In this document: positions 1 through 8,741 of the stretch, one piece after another
Layout of the letters: each line of letters starts with the position of its first letter
Position numbering within the stretch: the first letter of the stretch is position 1
Assembly: GCA_017548505.1 (NCBI GenBank)
Contig: JAFYZX010000002.1
Coordinates: forward strand, 1 to 56,579
Reading direction: 5' to 3'
Source: Bacteroidales bacterium
GTDB lineage: Bacteria; Bacteroidota; Bacteroidia; Bacteroidales; UBA932
Length of the DNA stretch: 56,579 nucleotides
Program-made: the position numbers and the translations under genes
The notes under the pieces: model-generated
Told to the model about the DNA's origin: nothing
Database searches by the model: none
What the model saw: only the letters and a program-made list of their open reading frames with translations

Positions 1-903
1 AACCGCTGCATCCAGTATGCAGTCAAGCACAAGATGGACTATATGGAGTTCCTCGGCGAGGTGATTGACCTTGTTCACAAGGTTCAGCTGGCTTATAACG
101 AGAACCTTAAGGATCTCCAGGCAAAGGGAATGCTTCCTCTGTTCGATGCCGGTTACATCAACATCGGAAGGCAGTACCTGACAGTCGGAATCAACGGTCT
201 GGTAGAGGCTGCTGAATTCCTGGGCTACAAGATTGACGACAATCCTGAGTACGCAAACTACGTTCAGGAAGTTCTCGGACTGGTTGAGAAGTACAACAAG
301 AAGTACCGCACCAAGGACACAATGTTCAACTGCGAGATGATTCCTGCAGAGAACGTTGGAGTAAAGCACGCAAAGTGGGATCGCGAGGACGGATACTTTG
401 TACCGAGAGACTGCTACAACAGCTACTTCTACATCGTTGAGGACAAGAATCTCAATATCGTGGACAAGTTCAAGCTCCACGGAAAGAAATATATAGAGCA
501 CCTTACCGGCGGAAGCGCCCTTCACATGAACCTGGAAGAGCATCTTTCACAGGCCCAGTATCGCCAGCTTCTGAAGGTAGCCGCAAAGGAAGGCTGCAAC
601 TATTTCACCTTCAACATTCCTAACACAATCTGCAACGATTGCGGACATATAGACAAGCGCTATCTGAAGGAGTGCCCTCACTGCCACAGCACCAACGTGG
701 ACTATATGACACGTATCATCGGCTACATGAAGAGGGTTAGCAACTTCTCGGCTCCAAGGCAGAAGGAGGCAGCCCGCCGCTATTATGCCAAGAATCACGG
801 AGAGATAGCTTCCGCCCTGACAATGGCTGACGTTGAAAAGCTGGAGCAGACCGCAAAGGCAGAGCAGGTGGCCAGGGAAGAGAAGGCTCACGTTGAAGTT
901 TAG
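1..903 (+). CDS. nrdD: Anaerobic ribonucleoside-triphosphate reductase, C-terminal part
   Basis: Class III (oxygen-sensitive) ribonucleotide reductase that makes dNTPs under anaerobic conditions. The reading frame is open from base 1, so the gene begins before the window and only about 300 C-terminal residues are seen; an ATG at 34 is internal. Near the end are two CxxC pairs (CNDCGH and CPHCH) that form the zinc site of this family. They are followed by RIIGYMKRV, whose Gly is the expected glycyl-radical residue. The stop TAG overlaps by one base the GTG start of nrdG, so the two are translationally coupled. Family assignment is firm; the length of the missing part cannot be judged. Confidence 0.95.
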   Translation, partial: NRCIQYAVKHKMDYMEFLGEVIDLVHKVQLAYNENLKDLQAKGMLPLFDAGYINIGRQYLTVGINGLVEAAEFLGYKIDDNPEYANYVQEVLGLVEKYNKKYRTKDTMFNCEMIPAENVGVKHAKWDREDGYFVPRDCYNSYFYIVEDKNLNIVDKFKLHGKKYIEHLTGGSALHMNLEEHLSQAQYRQLLKVAAKEGCNYFTFNIPNTICNDCGHIDKRYLKECPHCHSTNVDYMTRIIGYMKRVSNFSAPRQKEAARRYYAKNHGEIASALTMADVEKLEQTAKAEQVAREEKAHVEV

Positions 904-1370
904 TGATCAAGTGTTATAATTTTGATATCGTATGTCAGGAGATTCCTGACCAGATAACCCTTGCACTCAACATTTCGGGTTGTCCCAACCGGTGCCCCGG
1001 CTGCCATAGCCCGTGGCTCTGGAAAGACGAGGGTGTGCCGCTTGACAACCATTTCCTCTCACTTCTGATAGAAAAGTATTCCTCAGGCATAACCTGCGTC
1101 TGCTTTATGGGCGGAGACCAGGCTCCGGAGCAGGTAAATGCCCTTGCATCGTTTGTCAGAGAGAAGTTCCCGCACCTGAAAACTGCCTGGTATTCAGGCT
1201 TTGAGGATATACATAAGGCTATCAGCATCTCCAACTTCGACTTCATAAAAGTAGGCCCTTACGTGGAAGAGAAAGGAGCCCTCCGTTCCGCTTCCACCAA
1301 CCAGAAATTCTACATCGTTGAGCCTGACGGCAGACTTACCCTCTATCATTTTCCTCCAAAGAACGGCTAG
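903..1370 (+). CDS. nrdG: Anaerobic ribonucleotide reductase activating protein (radical SAM)
   Basis: Radical SAM activase that installs the glycyl radical on NrdD. The 155-residue protein has the cluster motif GCPNRCPGC (Cx3Cx2C binding the 4Fe-4S cluster and SAM) near residue 27 and the FMGGD motif near residue 69, as in NrdG. The start is GTG at 903, fixed by the one-base overlap with the nrdD stop codon and by the conserved N-terminal strand. Length is normal for the family. It ends 50 bases before an unrelated secreted protein gene. Confidence 0.94.
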   Translation: MIKCYNFDIVCQEIPDQITLALNISGCPNRCPGCHSPWLWKDEGVPLDNHFLSLLIEKYSSGITCVCFMGGDQAPEQVNALASFVREKFPHLKTAWYSGFEDIHKAISISNFDFIKVGPYVEEKGALRSASTNQKFYIVEPDGRLTLYHFPPKNG

Positions 1371-1420
1371 AGCAAAGGTTTAGCATAATTTTTGTACTTT
1401 CATATCCTGAAAAGCATTTA

Positions 1421-2635
1421 ATGGTTATGAAAAGGTTGTTTTTATTTTCAGCGATGGTTTTGTCTTGCGCTCTTTGCCTTGCCCAGAACAAGACTTCATA
1501 CGCCGGGATATATTACTATGACTCATCGTCTTACGGGGTGATGGACCGAGACTCGGCAGACTATTACAGGGTTGTTGAAAACAACAACACTTTCAACGAC
1601 TATTACGCCAAGGACAATGCCTTGAGGGCAAGCGGAGCTCTTTCGTACGCAGACCCTTCCGACGACAGCAAGACGGTTTTTGAAGGTGCTTTCATAGCCT
1701 ATTATCCTTCCGGAAAGGTTTGGATCAAGCAGTTCTTCAAGGGCGGAATCAACGACGGGGAATACACCGAGTATTTCGAGAACGGCCTGATGAAGCAGCA
1801 CGAGTTCTACAAGATGGGAGTGCTGGACGGTGTGAAGACCGTGTTTGAAGAGGACGGCAAGACCTGCAAGCAGTGGGAGTACAGGGACGGAGAACTGGTC
1901 AACGACTACTACACGGAGAGTGGCGGAGGTTATTCCGTTGACTATAACTCCACTACCAAGGAACCAGTCTGGAGGGACGTTACAACTTCAGACCTTAATG
2001 TAATCAAGGACAAGAAGGGCAATACAATCCAGGCATACGCCATCAACGGACTGTATGTTTCCCTGGATGTTGCCTACAGGCATTACTTTGGAAAGTATTA
2101 TGTTCTTCAGCTTTTCATACAGAACAACTCTCCGGAGGATGCCTATTTCACCTTTGACGATGTCTCCATTGACAGCCCTAACGGAAAGATCAAGTTCTTC
2201 TCCAGGAGCGATTTCGAAAGGCGTATGAGCAGCCGCCAGGGATGGGCAAACTTTGGACTGCAGGCGGCAAGCATTGCTACGGCCATTACTCTTGAAGCGG
2301 TAACCGACGAGGCTTTCTACCGCCAGAACAGAAGGCATCACCGCACCTTCGGAAGAGACTTCGCCCAGGATATGTCCGCCTTCCTTATCCGCCAGAGTGC
2401 GGTTGTTGGAAGTGTCCTGGTATCAGGGCTTTTCAACGAGGAGAACATGAAGGTCAGGAACGAGAATATCGGCTATCTGAGAAACTACCAGATCAAGCCT
2501 CATTCTTCAATCACCGGCTTTGCCTACGCCAAGTACAGTCCAAGTGCAAAGATGATAATGGTGAACCTTCCTATCAACGGCAAGATTTACCAGTTCCCGG
2601 TGGATGTGACTCGTCTGAAAAATATCGACGACTAG
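1421..2635 (+). CDS. Secreted protein with MORN-like repeats, function unknown
   Basis: The 404-residue protein begins with a Sec signal peptide ([17 protein letters not shown], cleavage near LAQ); ATG at 1427 is as likely a start as 1421. Residues about 85-160 hold three imperfect repeats of the form '[20 protein letters not shown]', the MORN_2/YwqK-type repeat. The rest, with strands such as [21 protein letters not shown], is not recognised, although a predicted-membrane stretch around residues 285-345 is glycine- and alanine-rich. Expected in the periplasm or at the cell surface. Its TAG stop shares the bases CTAG with the stop of the convergent copA gene. Substrate or partner unknown. Confidence 0.7.
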   Translation: MVMKRLFLFSAMVLSCALCLAQNKTSYAGIYYYDSSSYGVMDRDSADYYRVVENNNTFNDYYAKDNALRASGALSYADPSDDSKTVFEGAFIAYYPSGKVWIKQFFKGGINDGEYTEYFENGLMKQHEFYKMGVLDGVKTVFEEDGKTCKQWEYRDGELVNDYYTESGGGYSVDYNSTTKEPVWRDVTTSDLNVIKDKKGNTIQAYAINGLYVSLDVAYRHYFGKYYVLQLFIQNNSPEDAYFTFDDVSIDSPNGKIKFFSRSDFERRMSSRQGWANFGLQAASIATAITLEAVTDEAFYRQNRRHHRTFGRDFAQDMSAFLIRQSAVVGSVLVSGLFNEENMKVRNENIGYLRNYQIKPHSSITGFAYAKYSPSAKMIMVNLPINGKIYQFPVDVTRLKNIDD

Positions 2636-4758
2636 ATCTTCCTGAAATTCAGCAGCAGCGAGTTGCTGACAACGCATACGCTGGAGGCGGCCATAGCTGC
2701 GCCTGCAATCATCGGATTAAGCATAAAACCGTTAACCGGGAATAGAACACCTGCTGCTACAGGTATTGCAATCACATTATAGACAAATGCCCAGAAAAGG
2801 TTCATTTTAACGGTCTTCACCGTTTGGCGGGATAGTCTTATCGCTGAGGAAAGTTTCCTTAAATCAGAGCCCGTGAGGGTGATTTTTGCGGCATCCATAG
2901 CAATGTCGCTGCCGCTGCCCATCGCGATGCTGACATCCGCTCTTGCAAGCGCAGCGGAGTCGTTGATGCCGTCTCCAACCATAGCAACCTTTTTGCCCTT
3001 TGCCTGAAGCTCTCTTATGAACTTTTCCTTGTCTGCAGGAAGCATTGAAGACCTCACTTCCCTGATGCCGCATTCCTCAGCGATAGCCTTAGCGGTCAGA
3101 GGATTATCTCCTGACAGCATCACCACTTCCATTTCCAGATCCTGAAGTTCCTTTATGGCCTGCTTAGATGTTTCCTTAACCTTGTCCGCTACTGCAATAA
3201 CAGCCAACAGTTCTGTATTGAGTTCATTGTGTTCTGTCTGTTTTTCGCTGTTTATTTCACTCAAATTCTTGGCAGAGAAATAGACAACGGTCTTTGCCTG
3301 AGTTTCATACTCTTTGGCCTTTTCAAGAATTGACGCGGAAATTTCTATGCCTTCATTTTCCATCAGGGCAAGATTGCCTGCAAGGAATTTCTTTCCTTCA
3401 TAAACGCAGCTTGCTCCCTTTCCCGGGAAGTTCTTCACGCCGGTAACTTCCGTATGCGGATAATGCCTTGCAATTGCATCAGCAACAGGATGCTGGGAAA
3501 GGGCTTCCATTCCGCCCAGAATACCACTCAGCAAATTCTTTGCATCTGTATTCAGCTCTTGCAGACCGCCTATGTCAAACTTGTCATTCCAGTATACATC
3601 TGTGACTTCTGGATGTCCTGAAGTAAGAGTTCCAGTCTTGTCCAGTGCCACTACATCTGTTTTGCGGAAATTCTCCAGGGCCTCGGCATCTTTGATCAGT
3701 ATGCCGTTCTGCGCTCCCTTTCCGATGCCCACCATAATGGCGGTAGGGGTGGCAAGCCCCAGGGCGCAAGGGCAGGCGATAACCAGCACCGTTACCAGAG
3801 TTAAGATGGAATGTATCAGATAGTTGTTGCCGGTTGCCATACCGCAGACGTTCCAGACTATGAACGCCAGAACTGCTATGCAGATAACCGCAGGAACAAA
3901 CACAGATGCAATCTTGTCTGCAAGCCTTTGGCTAGGGGCGCGGCTTCCCTGCGCCTGACGGACAAGCTCTATTATCTGGGCCAAAGATGTTTCGGCTCCT
4001 ACTTTCTCTGCCTTGAAGGTGAAGCTTGCTGTCTGGTTGATGGTGCCTGCAAACACCTTGTCTCCAGCCTTTTTCTCAACCGGTATGCTTTCTCCGGTAA
4101 GCATGCTTTCATCCACATAACTTTCTCCTTCCACAACAGTTCCGTCCACTGCAATCTTCTCCCCCGGCTTCACCACCACAATATCTCCAACCGCCACATC
4201 CTCAATGCTGACTTCAATGTAACTGCAAACGCTCTTACCCTCCGGATTTTCCGCAGGCTGGGAGCAAAAACCCTCCAAAACGCTCTTACCCTCCGGATTT
4301 TGCGCAGGCTGGGCGCACTCCTTGCGCTGGAGGATCGTAACTTTCTTGGGCTGGAGACCTGCCAGGCGCCTTATCGCTGAGGAAGTTGAAAACTTGGCCC
4401 TTTCCTCCAGCAGCCTTCCCAGAAGAATGAAGGCGATGATAACCGCGCAGGATTCAAAGTACACGTGGCTTTCAAGGCCGCGGCTGGTCCAGACAGAAGG
4501 GAACAGTGTATTGAACACGCTGAAAAGATATGCCACTCCGGTTGAAAGCGCTATCAGCGTATCCATATTGGCGTGGCCGTGCTTTGCCTGTTTCCAGGCA
4601 TTTACGTAGAAGTCCCGGCCAAAGAAAACAATGGAGATTGTGGCCAGCACCCACATTATGAGATTTGCAGTAATTGTTGAAAGGTGAAAACCGCCTATGG
4701 ATAGACCTGTGGAATGACTGGCAGATGAAAAGTCGCTGAGACTTCCCATTGAAGACAT
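2632..4758 (-). CDS. copA: Copper-translocating P1B-type ATPase, main part
   Basis: Exports Cu(I) across the inner membrane. Visible family motifs in order: [10 protein letters not shown] (M2), [10 protein letters not shown] (actuator domain), [13 protein letters not shown] (CPC metal site in the membrane), [11 protein letters not shown] (phosphorylated Asp), SQHP (nucleotide domain), [11 protein letters not shown] (hinge), and a C-terminal YN plus MAASS region typical of Cu+ pumps. The ATG at 4758 lies inside the first membrane helix, so it is unlikely to be the real start: the same frame continues upstream as [20 protein letters not shown], which completes that helix, back to the A10 tract at 4825-4834. 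The HMA domain is encoded upstream in another frame (see the slippery site). A duplicated insert disrupts the region before the actuator domain. Its stop overlaps that of the convergent gene. Confidence 0.95.
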   Translation of the reverse strand: MSSMGSLSDFSSASHSTGLSIGGFHLSTITANLIMWVLATISIVFFGRDFYVNAWKQAKHGHANMDTLIALSTGVAYLFSVFNTLFPSVWTSRGLESHVYFESCAVIIAFILLGRLLEERAKFSTSSAIRRLAGLQPKKVTILQRKECAQPAQNPEGKSVLEGFCSQPAENPEGKSVCSYIEVSIEDVAVGDIVVVKPGEKIAVDGTVVEGESYVDESMLTGESIPVEKKAGDKVFAGTINQTASFTFKAEKVGAETSLAQIIELVRQAQGSRAPSQRLADKIASVFVPAVICIAVLAFIVWNVCGMATGNNYLIHSILTLVTVLVIACPCALGLATPTAIMVGIGKGAQNGILIKDAEALENFRKTDVVALDKTGTLTSGHPEVTDVYWNDKFDIGGLQELNTDAKNLLSGILGGMEALSQHPVADAIARHYPHTEVTGVKNFPGKGASCVYEGKKFLAGNLALMENEGIEISASILEKAKEYETQAKTVVYFSAKNLSEINSEKQTEHNELNTELLAVIAVADKVKETSKQAIKELQDLEMEVVMLSGDNPLTAKAIAEECGIREVRSSMLPADKEKFIRELQAKGKKVAMVGDGINDSAALARADVSIAMGSGSDIAMDAAKITLTGSDLRKLSSAIRLSRQTVKTVKMNLFWAFVYNVIAIPVAAGVLFPVNGFMLNPMIAGAAMAASSVCVVSNSLLLNFRKI
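4227..4320. repeat. 51-base tandem duplication inside copA (in-frame insert)
   Basis: Two copies of about 37 nearly identical bases start at 4227 and 4278, period 51 bases (17 codons). On the coding strand both give the peptide C[AS]QPA[QE]NPEGKSV. The insert separates KKVTILQ from [17 protein letters not shown], positions that are nearly adjacent in other Cu-ATPases, so about 30 residues have been added without breaking the frame. The added peptide has cysteines just before each QPA. It looks like an intragenic repeat element rather than a functional domain; that is an inference. Confidence 0.8.
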
Positions 4759-4779
4759 TCCGATGAAAACTATGGGTAT

Positions 4780-4795
4780 GGCGATGATTATCGCC
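4780..4795 (-). other. Hairpin spanning the copZ stop codon
   Basis: On the minus strand GGCGAT-AATC-ATCGCC forms a six-base-pair stem with a four-base loop. The 0-frame UAA of the HMA ORF (4788-4790) lies in the loop and first paired base. It starts 28 bases after the slippery heptamer, farther than the usual 5-9 bases for a frameshift stimulator, so its role is uncertain. Confidence 0.4.
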
Positions 4796-5078
4796 CAAAC
4801 AGTTTTCCTAAGAAGCCTTTTGACTTTTTTTTTTCGTCTTCGGAGTTGTCGGACGCTGCAGAAAGGGGAGTCGTGTCCATATCATATCCGGCGGCAACTA
4901 CGGCTTCCCTTATCTGCTGAGGGGTAATTTTGCTTTCGTCAAACTCAATGAGTGCGCTGTTAGACGCGAGGTTAACGTTCACGTCCTTAACCCCATCCAG
5001 CCCTTCAATAGCCTTCCTTACATGCGCCACGCACATAGCGCACATCATATTCCTGATATGAAAACTCTGCTTTACCAT
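4788..5078 (-). CDS. copZ: Copper chaperone / HMA domain of CopA (0-frame product)
   Basis: A 96-residue HMA-domain protein that binds Cu(I) through the CxxC of MMCAMC (residues 11-16), followed by the usual helix and GYDMD end of the ferredoxin-like fold near residue 68. A charged linker SEDEKKK follows; in frame 0 the ORF then stops after [11 protein letters not shown]. One base back, the frame runs straight into the first membrane helix of copA. The same gene could therefore give a free chaperone (frame 0) and an 815-residue HMA-ATPase (-1 frame), as known for E. coli copA. A TAnnTTTG box at 5104-5097 lies just upstream. Alternatively the A10 tract hides a single-base error and only the fusion exists. 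Confidence 0.85.
   Translation of the reverse strand: MVKQSFHIRNMMCAMCVAHVRKAIEGLDGVKDVNVNLASNSALIEFDESKITPQQIREAVVAAGYDMDTTPLSAASDNSEDEKKKSKGFLGKLFGR
4824..4830 (-). promoter_or_regulatory. Candidate -1 frameshift site (A AAA AAG) joining copZ to copA
   Basis: On the coding strand a run of ten A is followed by G. In the copZ frame the codons read GAA AAA AAA AAG TCA, which contains the heptamer A AAA AAG, the same slippery word as E. coli dnaX. A -1 slip gives ...[17 protein letters not shown], and that is the copA frame, giving residues 1-85 of copZ plus 730 of copA. Polymerase slippage on A10 would have the same result. The frames were checked codon by codon. Confidence 0.65.
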
Positions 5079-5096
5079 ATTTTAGTATTCCCAATC

Positions 5097-5104
5097 CAAA
5101 GATA
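5097..5104 (-). promoter_or_regulatory. Promoter -7 box of the copper operon
   Basis: Minus strand reads TATCTTTG, an exact match to the Bacteroidota -7 consensus TAnnTTTG, 18 bases before the copZ ATG. No convincing TTTG -33 box is seen. No copper-sensor operator is recognised. Confidence 0.6.
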
Positions 5105-5121
5105 CTAATCTATTTTGAAAT

Positions 5122-5958
5122 TTATTTACCCAACTCCTTCGGAGATTTATGAGACTTTAGAGATTTGGCATTCTGCTTTGTAACAACACTTCGCCCAAGC
5201 TGCTTCTCTAATGCCTTGCGTGCCGTTGCTGCAACATTACCTCCTTTCTTTGCGATAACAGTTTGCTCTTTGAAGCCTCTCGGATCTTCTTTCTGAGATA
5301 GTTCTGTAGTTGCAACCTCTGCAAGAGTATTCAAAACACTTTCAGTACGTGTCAGATGGTCTCTAAGATTCTCTTTCTTGAGTCCCTTATAATTCTTGTA
5401 CTGCTTAGTTGTCATCCCAGACCATTCTTTGGTAATGATATCAGTCAGGGATGCATATTGTTGTCCAGCCACTCCAGTCCGTTGCCACTCATCTGTAAGT
5501 GCTTTTCTTGCTTCTTTGCCCTTCATCCTCTCGTTTATCCAGGCTTCTGAATATCCCAGCCGACGGTAATACTCATAACCTCGGTCTATCGCCAGTTCCG
5601 GATCTTGGATTTCATCAACTCTCTCACTAGCCACTTTGGCCATCCACAACTTGAATGGTTCTGCTTTTGGAGATGGTATTGACTGAATAATCCTAAAGAC
5701 GCCCTCTTGATCTGAGCAATTAACATTTTGAGTGCCTCCAGGAGTCTTCATAGGAAGGGGGGTGACAATTTGTCCCCACCCTTTTGCAAGTTCTGGATCT
5801 CTTGAACGTAATTTTTTAAGATAATCCGACGGATTGCTGCTGTCTGTGAGAACAGCTACAACATCAACCACGGAGAAATACCATTTCTCCTCTTTTTCAT
5901 TCCACGCAGTGCGGATCTTTCTGTCACCGAACAACTGCAATGCTTCTTTCTTGCTCAT
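5122..5958 (-). CDS. BRO-N domain protein (phage antirepressor-like)
   Basis: A 278-residue protein with an N-terminal BRO-N domain (about residues 8-110: KIRTAWNEKEEKWYFSVVDV, then NCSDQEGVFRIIQSIPSPKA), as in phage antirepressors and DinD-like proteins. The middle (KEARKALTDEWQRTG, then YASLTDIITKEWSGM) matches the extended family often found outside phages. The C-terminus is Lys-rich (SLKSHKSPKELGK). ATG at 5958 is preferred to GTG at 5964. No phage genes lie nearby; the flanks are AT-rich. The BRO-N fold suggests DNA binding, but the target and role are unknown. It may be a mobile-element relic or part of a stress response. Confidence 0.8.
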   Translation of the reverse strand: MSKKEALQLFGDRKIRTAWNEKEEKWYFSVVDVVAVLTDSSNPSDYLKKLRSRDPELAKGWGQIVTPLPMKTPGGTQNVNCSDQEGVFRIIQSIPSPKAEPFKLWMAKVASERVDEIQDPELAIDRGYEYYRRLGYSEAWINERMKGKEARKALTDEWQRTGVAGQQYASLTDIITKEWSGMTTKQYKNYKGLKKENLRDHLTRTESVLNTLAEVATTELSQKEDPRGFKEQTVIAKKGGNVAATARKALEKQLGRSVVTKQNAKSLKSHKSPKELGK

Positions 5959-6156
5959 ACGCACATGTCTTTACAGAAGTAAAGGTATGAACAATCATCC
6001 TAAAAAACGAATGTTTTTAACAATTTCTTGCCATCATATCAAAGACCGCAATTAACTAAAATTCTGCCATATACATAATGCTCATAGTATATCTTATATG
6101 TATATACTACTTAGAGTATGTTATATGTAATATCTTATATATTTCTGCGAAATAAA

Positions 6157-6187
6157 GAAACGCGGGTGGTTGTTCCGCCCGTGTTTC
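6157..6187 (-). terminator. Terminator after the aldo/keto reductase operon
   Basis: Inverted repeat GAAACGCGGG / CCCGTGTTTC (ten pairs, one G-T) with an 11-base loop, 33 bases past the stop of the reductase gene. On the minus strand it is followed by an A/T-rich stretch. The 100 bases further left (6060-6150) are very AT-rich with two copies of ATATCTTATAT and no gene. Confidence 0.7.
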
Positions 6188-6219
6188 TCTTATCAACCGC
6201 GTCCTTTTTTATTGGTTAG

Positions 6220-7542
6220 TTAAAACTCTTTGTGGATTCTTTCCATCAGGTCTGGGATAGGGAGGTGCTGAGGGCACTTTGCAAGGCATTCCTGGCAGCC
6301 AACGCAGGTTTCTGGGCCGCCGCCCTGGGCGAATTCCTTGCGGAAAGCATCGGCGAACGCGGCCTTCTTCTTTGCGTATTCGCTCTCGCTCTGAGTCTCT
6401 TTGTTAGGAACGTTTCCGTCCATGACAAGCTTATTGTAAGTTGCGAATACTGAAGGGATTTCAACCTCGAATGGGCAAGGCATGCAGTAGCGGCAAGCGG
6501 TACAGTTGATTCTCTTGTAGCTCTGGTATTCCAGGATGGCCTTCTGGAGAGTTGTCTGCTCGTCAAGACTCAGAGGCTTGAAGTTGGTGTAGCTCTTGAG
6601 GTTATCCACCAGATGCTCCATATAGGTCATTCCGCTCAGCGATACCAGCACATTTGGAAGGCTTCCAAGATACCTGAAGGCCCAGGACGCTATGCTGAGA
6701 TCCGGATTCTTGTCCTTGAGGATCTTGTTGGCGCTGTCAGACAGGCTGGCGAGCCTTCCGCCCAGCAGAGGTTCCATGATTATGGCCGGAATCTTCCTTT
6801 CAGCCAGGGAGTTGTAAAGGTACTCCCCATCCTCTTTCCAGTCTATGTAGTTGAGCTGGATCTGCACGAAATCCCACGGATGCTTGTCAATGACATAATC
6901 CCAGCAAGCACGGTCTGAATGGAAGGAGAAACCGAGGTTCTTGATCCTTCCCTTGCGCTTCTGCTCAGCCAGATACTCGTATCCGCCAAACTCCTCGTAC
7001 ACCTTTTCGTAGCTGCTCTGCTTGGAGATGGAGTGCAGCAGATAATAGTCGAAGTAATCCACCCCGCATCTCTGGAGCTGCTCTTCAAATATTCTCGGAA
7101 TATCCTCTTTGCTGTTGATTGCAAACGTAGGCATCTTGTCTGCAAGCAGCCAGGTGTTTCTCGGATATTTTTTGAGAGCATTGCCGATAACGCCTTCGCT
7201 CTTTCCTCCGTGGTAAATGTATGCGGTATCGTAGTAGTTGATGCCGTGAGCGTATGCATAGTCCACCAGCTCTTCTGCCTTAGGCACATCTATAGGAGCG
7301 GTTCTGCCTTTTCCGATAGTAGGGAATCTCATGCAGCCGAAACCGAGCATGGAAACCATCTCTCCATTCTTGTAGTTTAGCCTTTTGTCAACAGGGGTGA
7401 TGTCTCCGTCCAGGGCCTTGGCCTGGAGGTTGGTCAGGAACGGGTTGTTCTTGAAGGAAACGGTGCTGGCCGCCAGTGCGGCTGCTCCCAAGCCCATAAG
7501 TTTCAAAGCCTTTCTTCTGCTGATGTCTTTGTTGTCTTTCAT
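6220..7542 (-). CDS. Tat-exported aldo/keto reductase with C-terminal 4Fe-4S domain
   Basis: 440 residues. The N-terminus carries a twin-arginine signal (SRRKALKLMGLGAAALAAS), so it is exported folded, with cofactor. Then an AKR barrel: GFGCMRFP (about 68), NYYDTAYIYH with the catalytic Asp/Tyr (about 100), and YYLLHS (about 168). The C-terminal part has CTACRYCMPCP and CVGCQECLAKCP, which bind two 4Fe-4S clusters. This is a common anaerobe architecture, likely a periplasmic or membrane-associated electron-transfer reductase; substrate unknown. Last gene of an operon with the L,D-transpeptidase (48 bases upstream); a terminator follows. Confidence 0.9.
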   Translation of the reverse strand: MKDNKDISRRKALKLMGLGAAALAASTVSFKNNPFLTNLQAKALDGDITPVDKRLNYKNGEMVSMLGFGCMRFPTIGKGRTAPIDVPKAEELVDYAYAHGINYYDTAYIYHGGKSEGVIGNALKKYPRNTWLLADKMPTFAINSKEDIPRIFEEQLQRCGVDYFDYYLLHSISKQSSYEKVYEEFGGYEYLAEQKRKGRIKNLGFSFHSDRACWDYVIDKHPWDFVQIQLNYIDWKEDGEYLYNSLAERKIPAIIMEPLLGGRLASLSDSANKILKDKNPDLSIASWAFRYLGSLPNVLVSLSGMTYMEHLVDNLKSYTNFKPLSLDEQTTLQKAILEYQSYKRINCTACRYCMPCPFEVEIPSVFATYNKLVMDGNVPNKETQSESEYAKKKAAFADAFRKEFAQGGGPETCVGCQECLAKCPQHLPIPDLMERIHKEF

Positions 7543-7590
7543 GGTGGATTATGATATTGGTGCTTATCTGTTGCAATTTAGCAAAAAAAA

Positions 7591-8148
7591 TCAATCGGGG
7601 AGGATGGTTACAGGCATTCCCACCCAGGCATAGTTTTCCTTGAGGTGGATAATGTCCTCGTCGCGGAGGCGGATACAGCCCTCGCTGCCCCTTCCCGGCA
7701 CGCTTTCCTCGTTATTGGTGCTGCCGTGGATACCTATGCCGCTCCATTTGTAGGTATTGAGCCTGAGAAACCACTTGCCGTATGAAAGGATGCTGCCCCT
7801 TCCGTCTCCGAAATCGTGCTTCCAGTAGCCGGAAGGCTGGATCTGGGAAATCTTGAAAGGCTTTCCCTCAGGCGATTCGGGAGTTCTCATATCTCCTTTC
7901 TTCTGTTTGTTGCCTGGGTTCTTTCCCACACATACAGGATACTCGGCGATGAGGGTTTTCTCTCCCTTGACCTTTGCATACACGTAAAGTTTAAACTCCT
8001 TTTTGGAGATCACGATGTATGAAGTGCTTTTTGGGAACGTGCCGGTAAAATGGACTATCCTTTCCACTTTCTTGTCCTGGGAAAAAGCGTTAAGGCTGCA
8101 GCACAGAAATGCCGCAGCCATAACGAACGCTTTTGCAATGAATTTCAT
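7591..8148 (-). CDS. L,D-transpeptidase (YkuD family), exported
   Basis: 185 residues with a signal peptide (MKFIAKAFVMAAAFLCC, cleavage near AFSQ). The YkuD domain starts at YIVISKKEFKLYVYAKV and ends with the active-site signature HGSTNNEE...SEGCIRL, with Cys as nucleophile. Such enzymes form 3-3 cross-links in peptidoglycan or attach proteins to it, in the periplasm. It lies 15 bases after the DUF4890-like gene and upstream of the reductase, apparently in one operon. Length is at the short end of the family and no LysM or PG-binding module is present. Confidence 0.9.
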   Translation of the reverse strand: MKFIAKAFVMAAAFLCCSLNAFSQDKKVERIVHFTGTFPKSTSYIVISKKEFKLYVYAKVKGEKTLIAEYPVCVGKNPGNKQKKGDMRTPESPEGKPFKISQIQPSGYWKHDFGDGRGSILSYGKWFLRLNTYKWSGIGIHGSTNNEESVPGRGSEGCIRLRDEDIIHLKENYAWVGMPVTILPD

Positions 8149-8163
8149 TGATTGTGAATGACT

Positions 8164-8730
8164 TTAGTTGGCAGGCTGCTGAGGAGGACGCTGGCCCTGA
8201 GGAGGGCGCTGTCCGCCAGGACGGTTACCGCCGTTTCTCATCTTCCTCATGCGGTCCATCATCTCTTTCTGCCTCTGCGCTTCCAGTTCCTCGTACTTTG
8301 CATACTGCTCGTCGGAGAGAACTTTCCGGATTTTCTTGTCGCATCTTTCCCTGGAGGCCTTGACCTGTGCCTGGGTGCCGCTCATCTCGGTCTTTGTTTC
8401 CCTTCTGCCGTTCATTCCCTCAGGAGGTCTCACGCCGCCGCTGCCGCCCGGTCTCATTCCACCGGGACGCATTCCGCCAGGTCTTCCCTGAGGCATAAGG
8501 TTGGCCACTTCCTTTTCCCTGTTGAGGATGGCTTTGTAAACCTTCTTGAACTGCTTTTCAGTAAGGTTGAGTTCCTTGTTGAGCCTGTCTGTCTGCATCT
8601 GGGCCCTTTCTTTTGGAGTAGTCTGTTTAGGACGTTCTCCACCTGGTCCAGGTCCCTGAGGTCTGTCCTGAGCCATTATCGCCGAGAAAGACAATACCAG
8701 GGCTGCTGCCATCAATAAAAATCTTTTCAT
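8164..8730 (-). CDS. Exported DUF4890/Spy-like protein, Pro/Gly/Arg-rich
   Basis: 188 residues. Signal peptide MKRFLLMAAALVLSFSAIMAQ, then two LTxxQ-like helices (LNLTEKQFKKV near 55 and LSDEQYAKYEEL near 140), the pattern of Spy/CpxP-type periplasmic proteins and of DUF4890. Between and after them are low-complexity stretches (GGMRPGGMRPGG, GQRPPQGQRPPQ). A role as a periplasmic chaperone or stress protein is inferred from the fold only. Sits 11 bases after the CCA-enzyme fusion gene and 15 before the L,D-transpeptidase, on the same strand. Confidence 0.75.
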   Translation of the reverse strand: MKRFLLMAAALVLSFSAIMAQDRPQGPGPGGERPKQTTPKERAQMQTDRLNKELNLTEKQFKKVYKAILNREKEVANLMPQGRPGGMRPGGMRPGGSGGVRPPEGMNGRRETKTEMSGTQAQVKASRERCDKKIRKVLSDEQYAKYEELEAQRQKEMMDRMRKMRNGGNRPGGQRPPQGQRPPQQPAN

Positions 8731-8741
8731 TGTTTTTTTGT

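Noticed and set aside
4756-4758. ATG at 4758 as the true start of CopA
   Set aside because: It begins inside membrane helix 1, whose first half ([15 protein letters not shown]) is directly upstream in the same frame.
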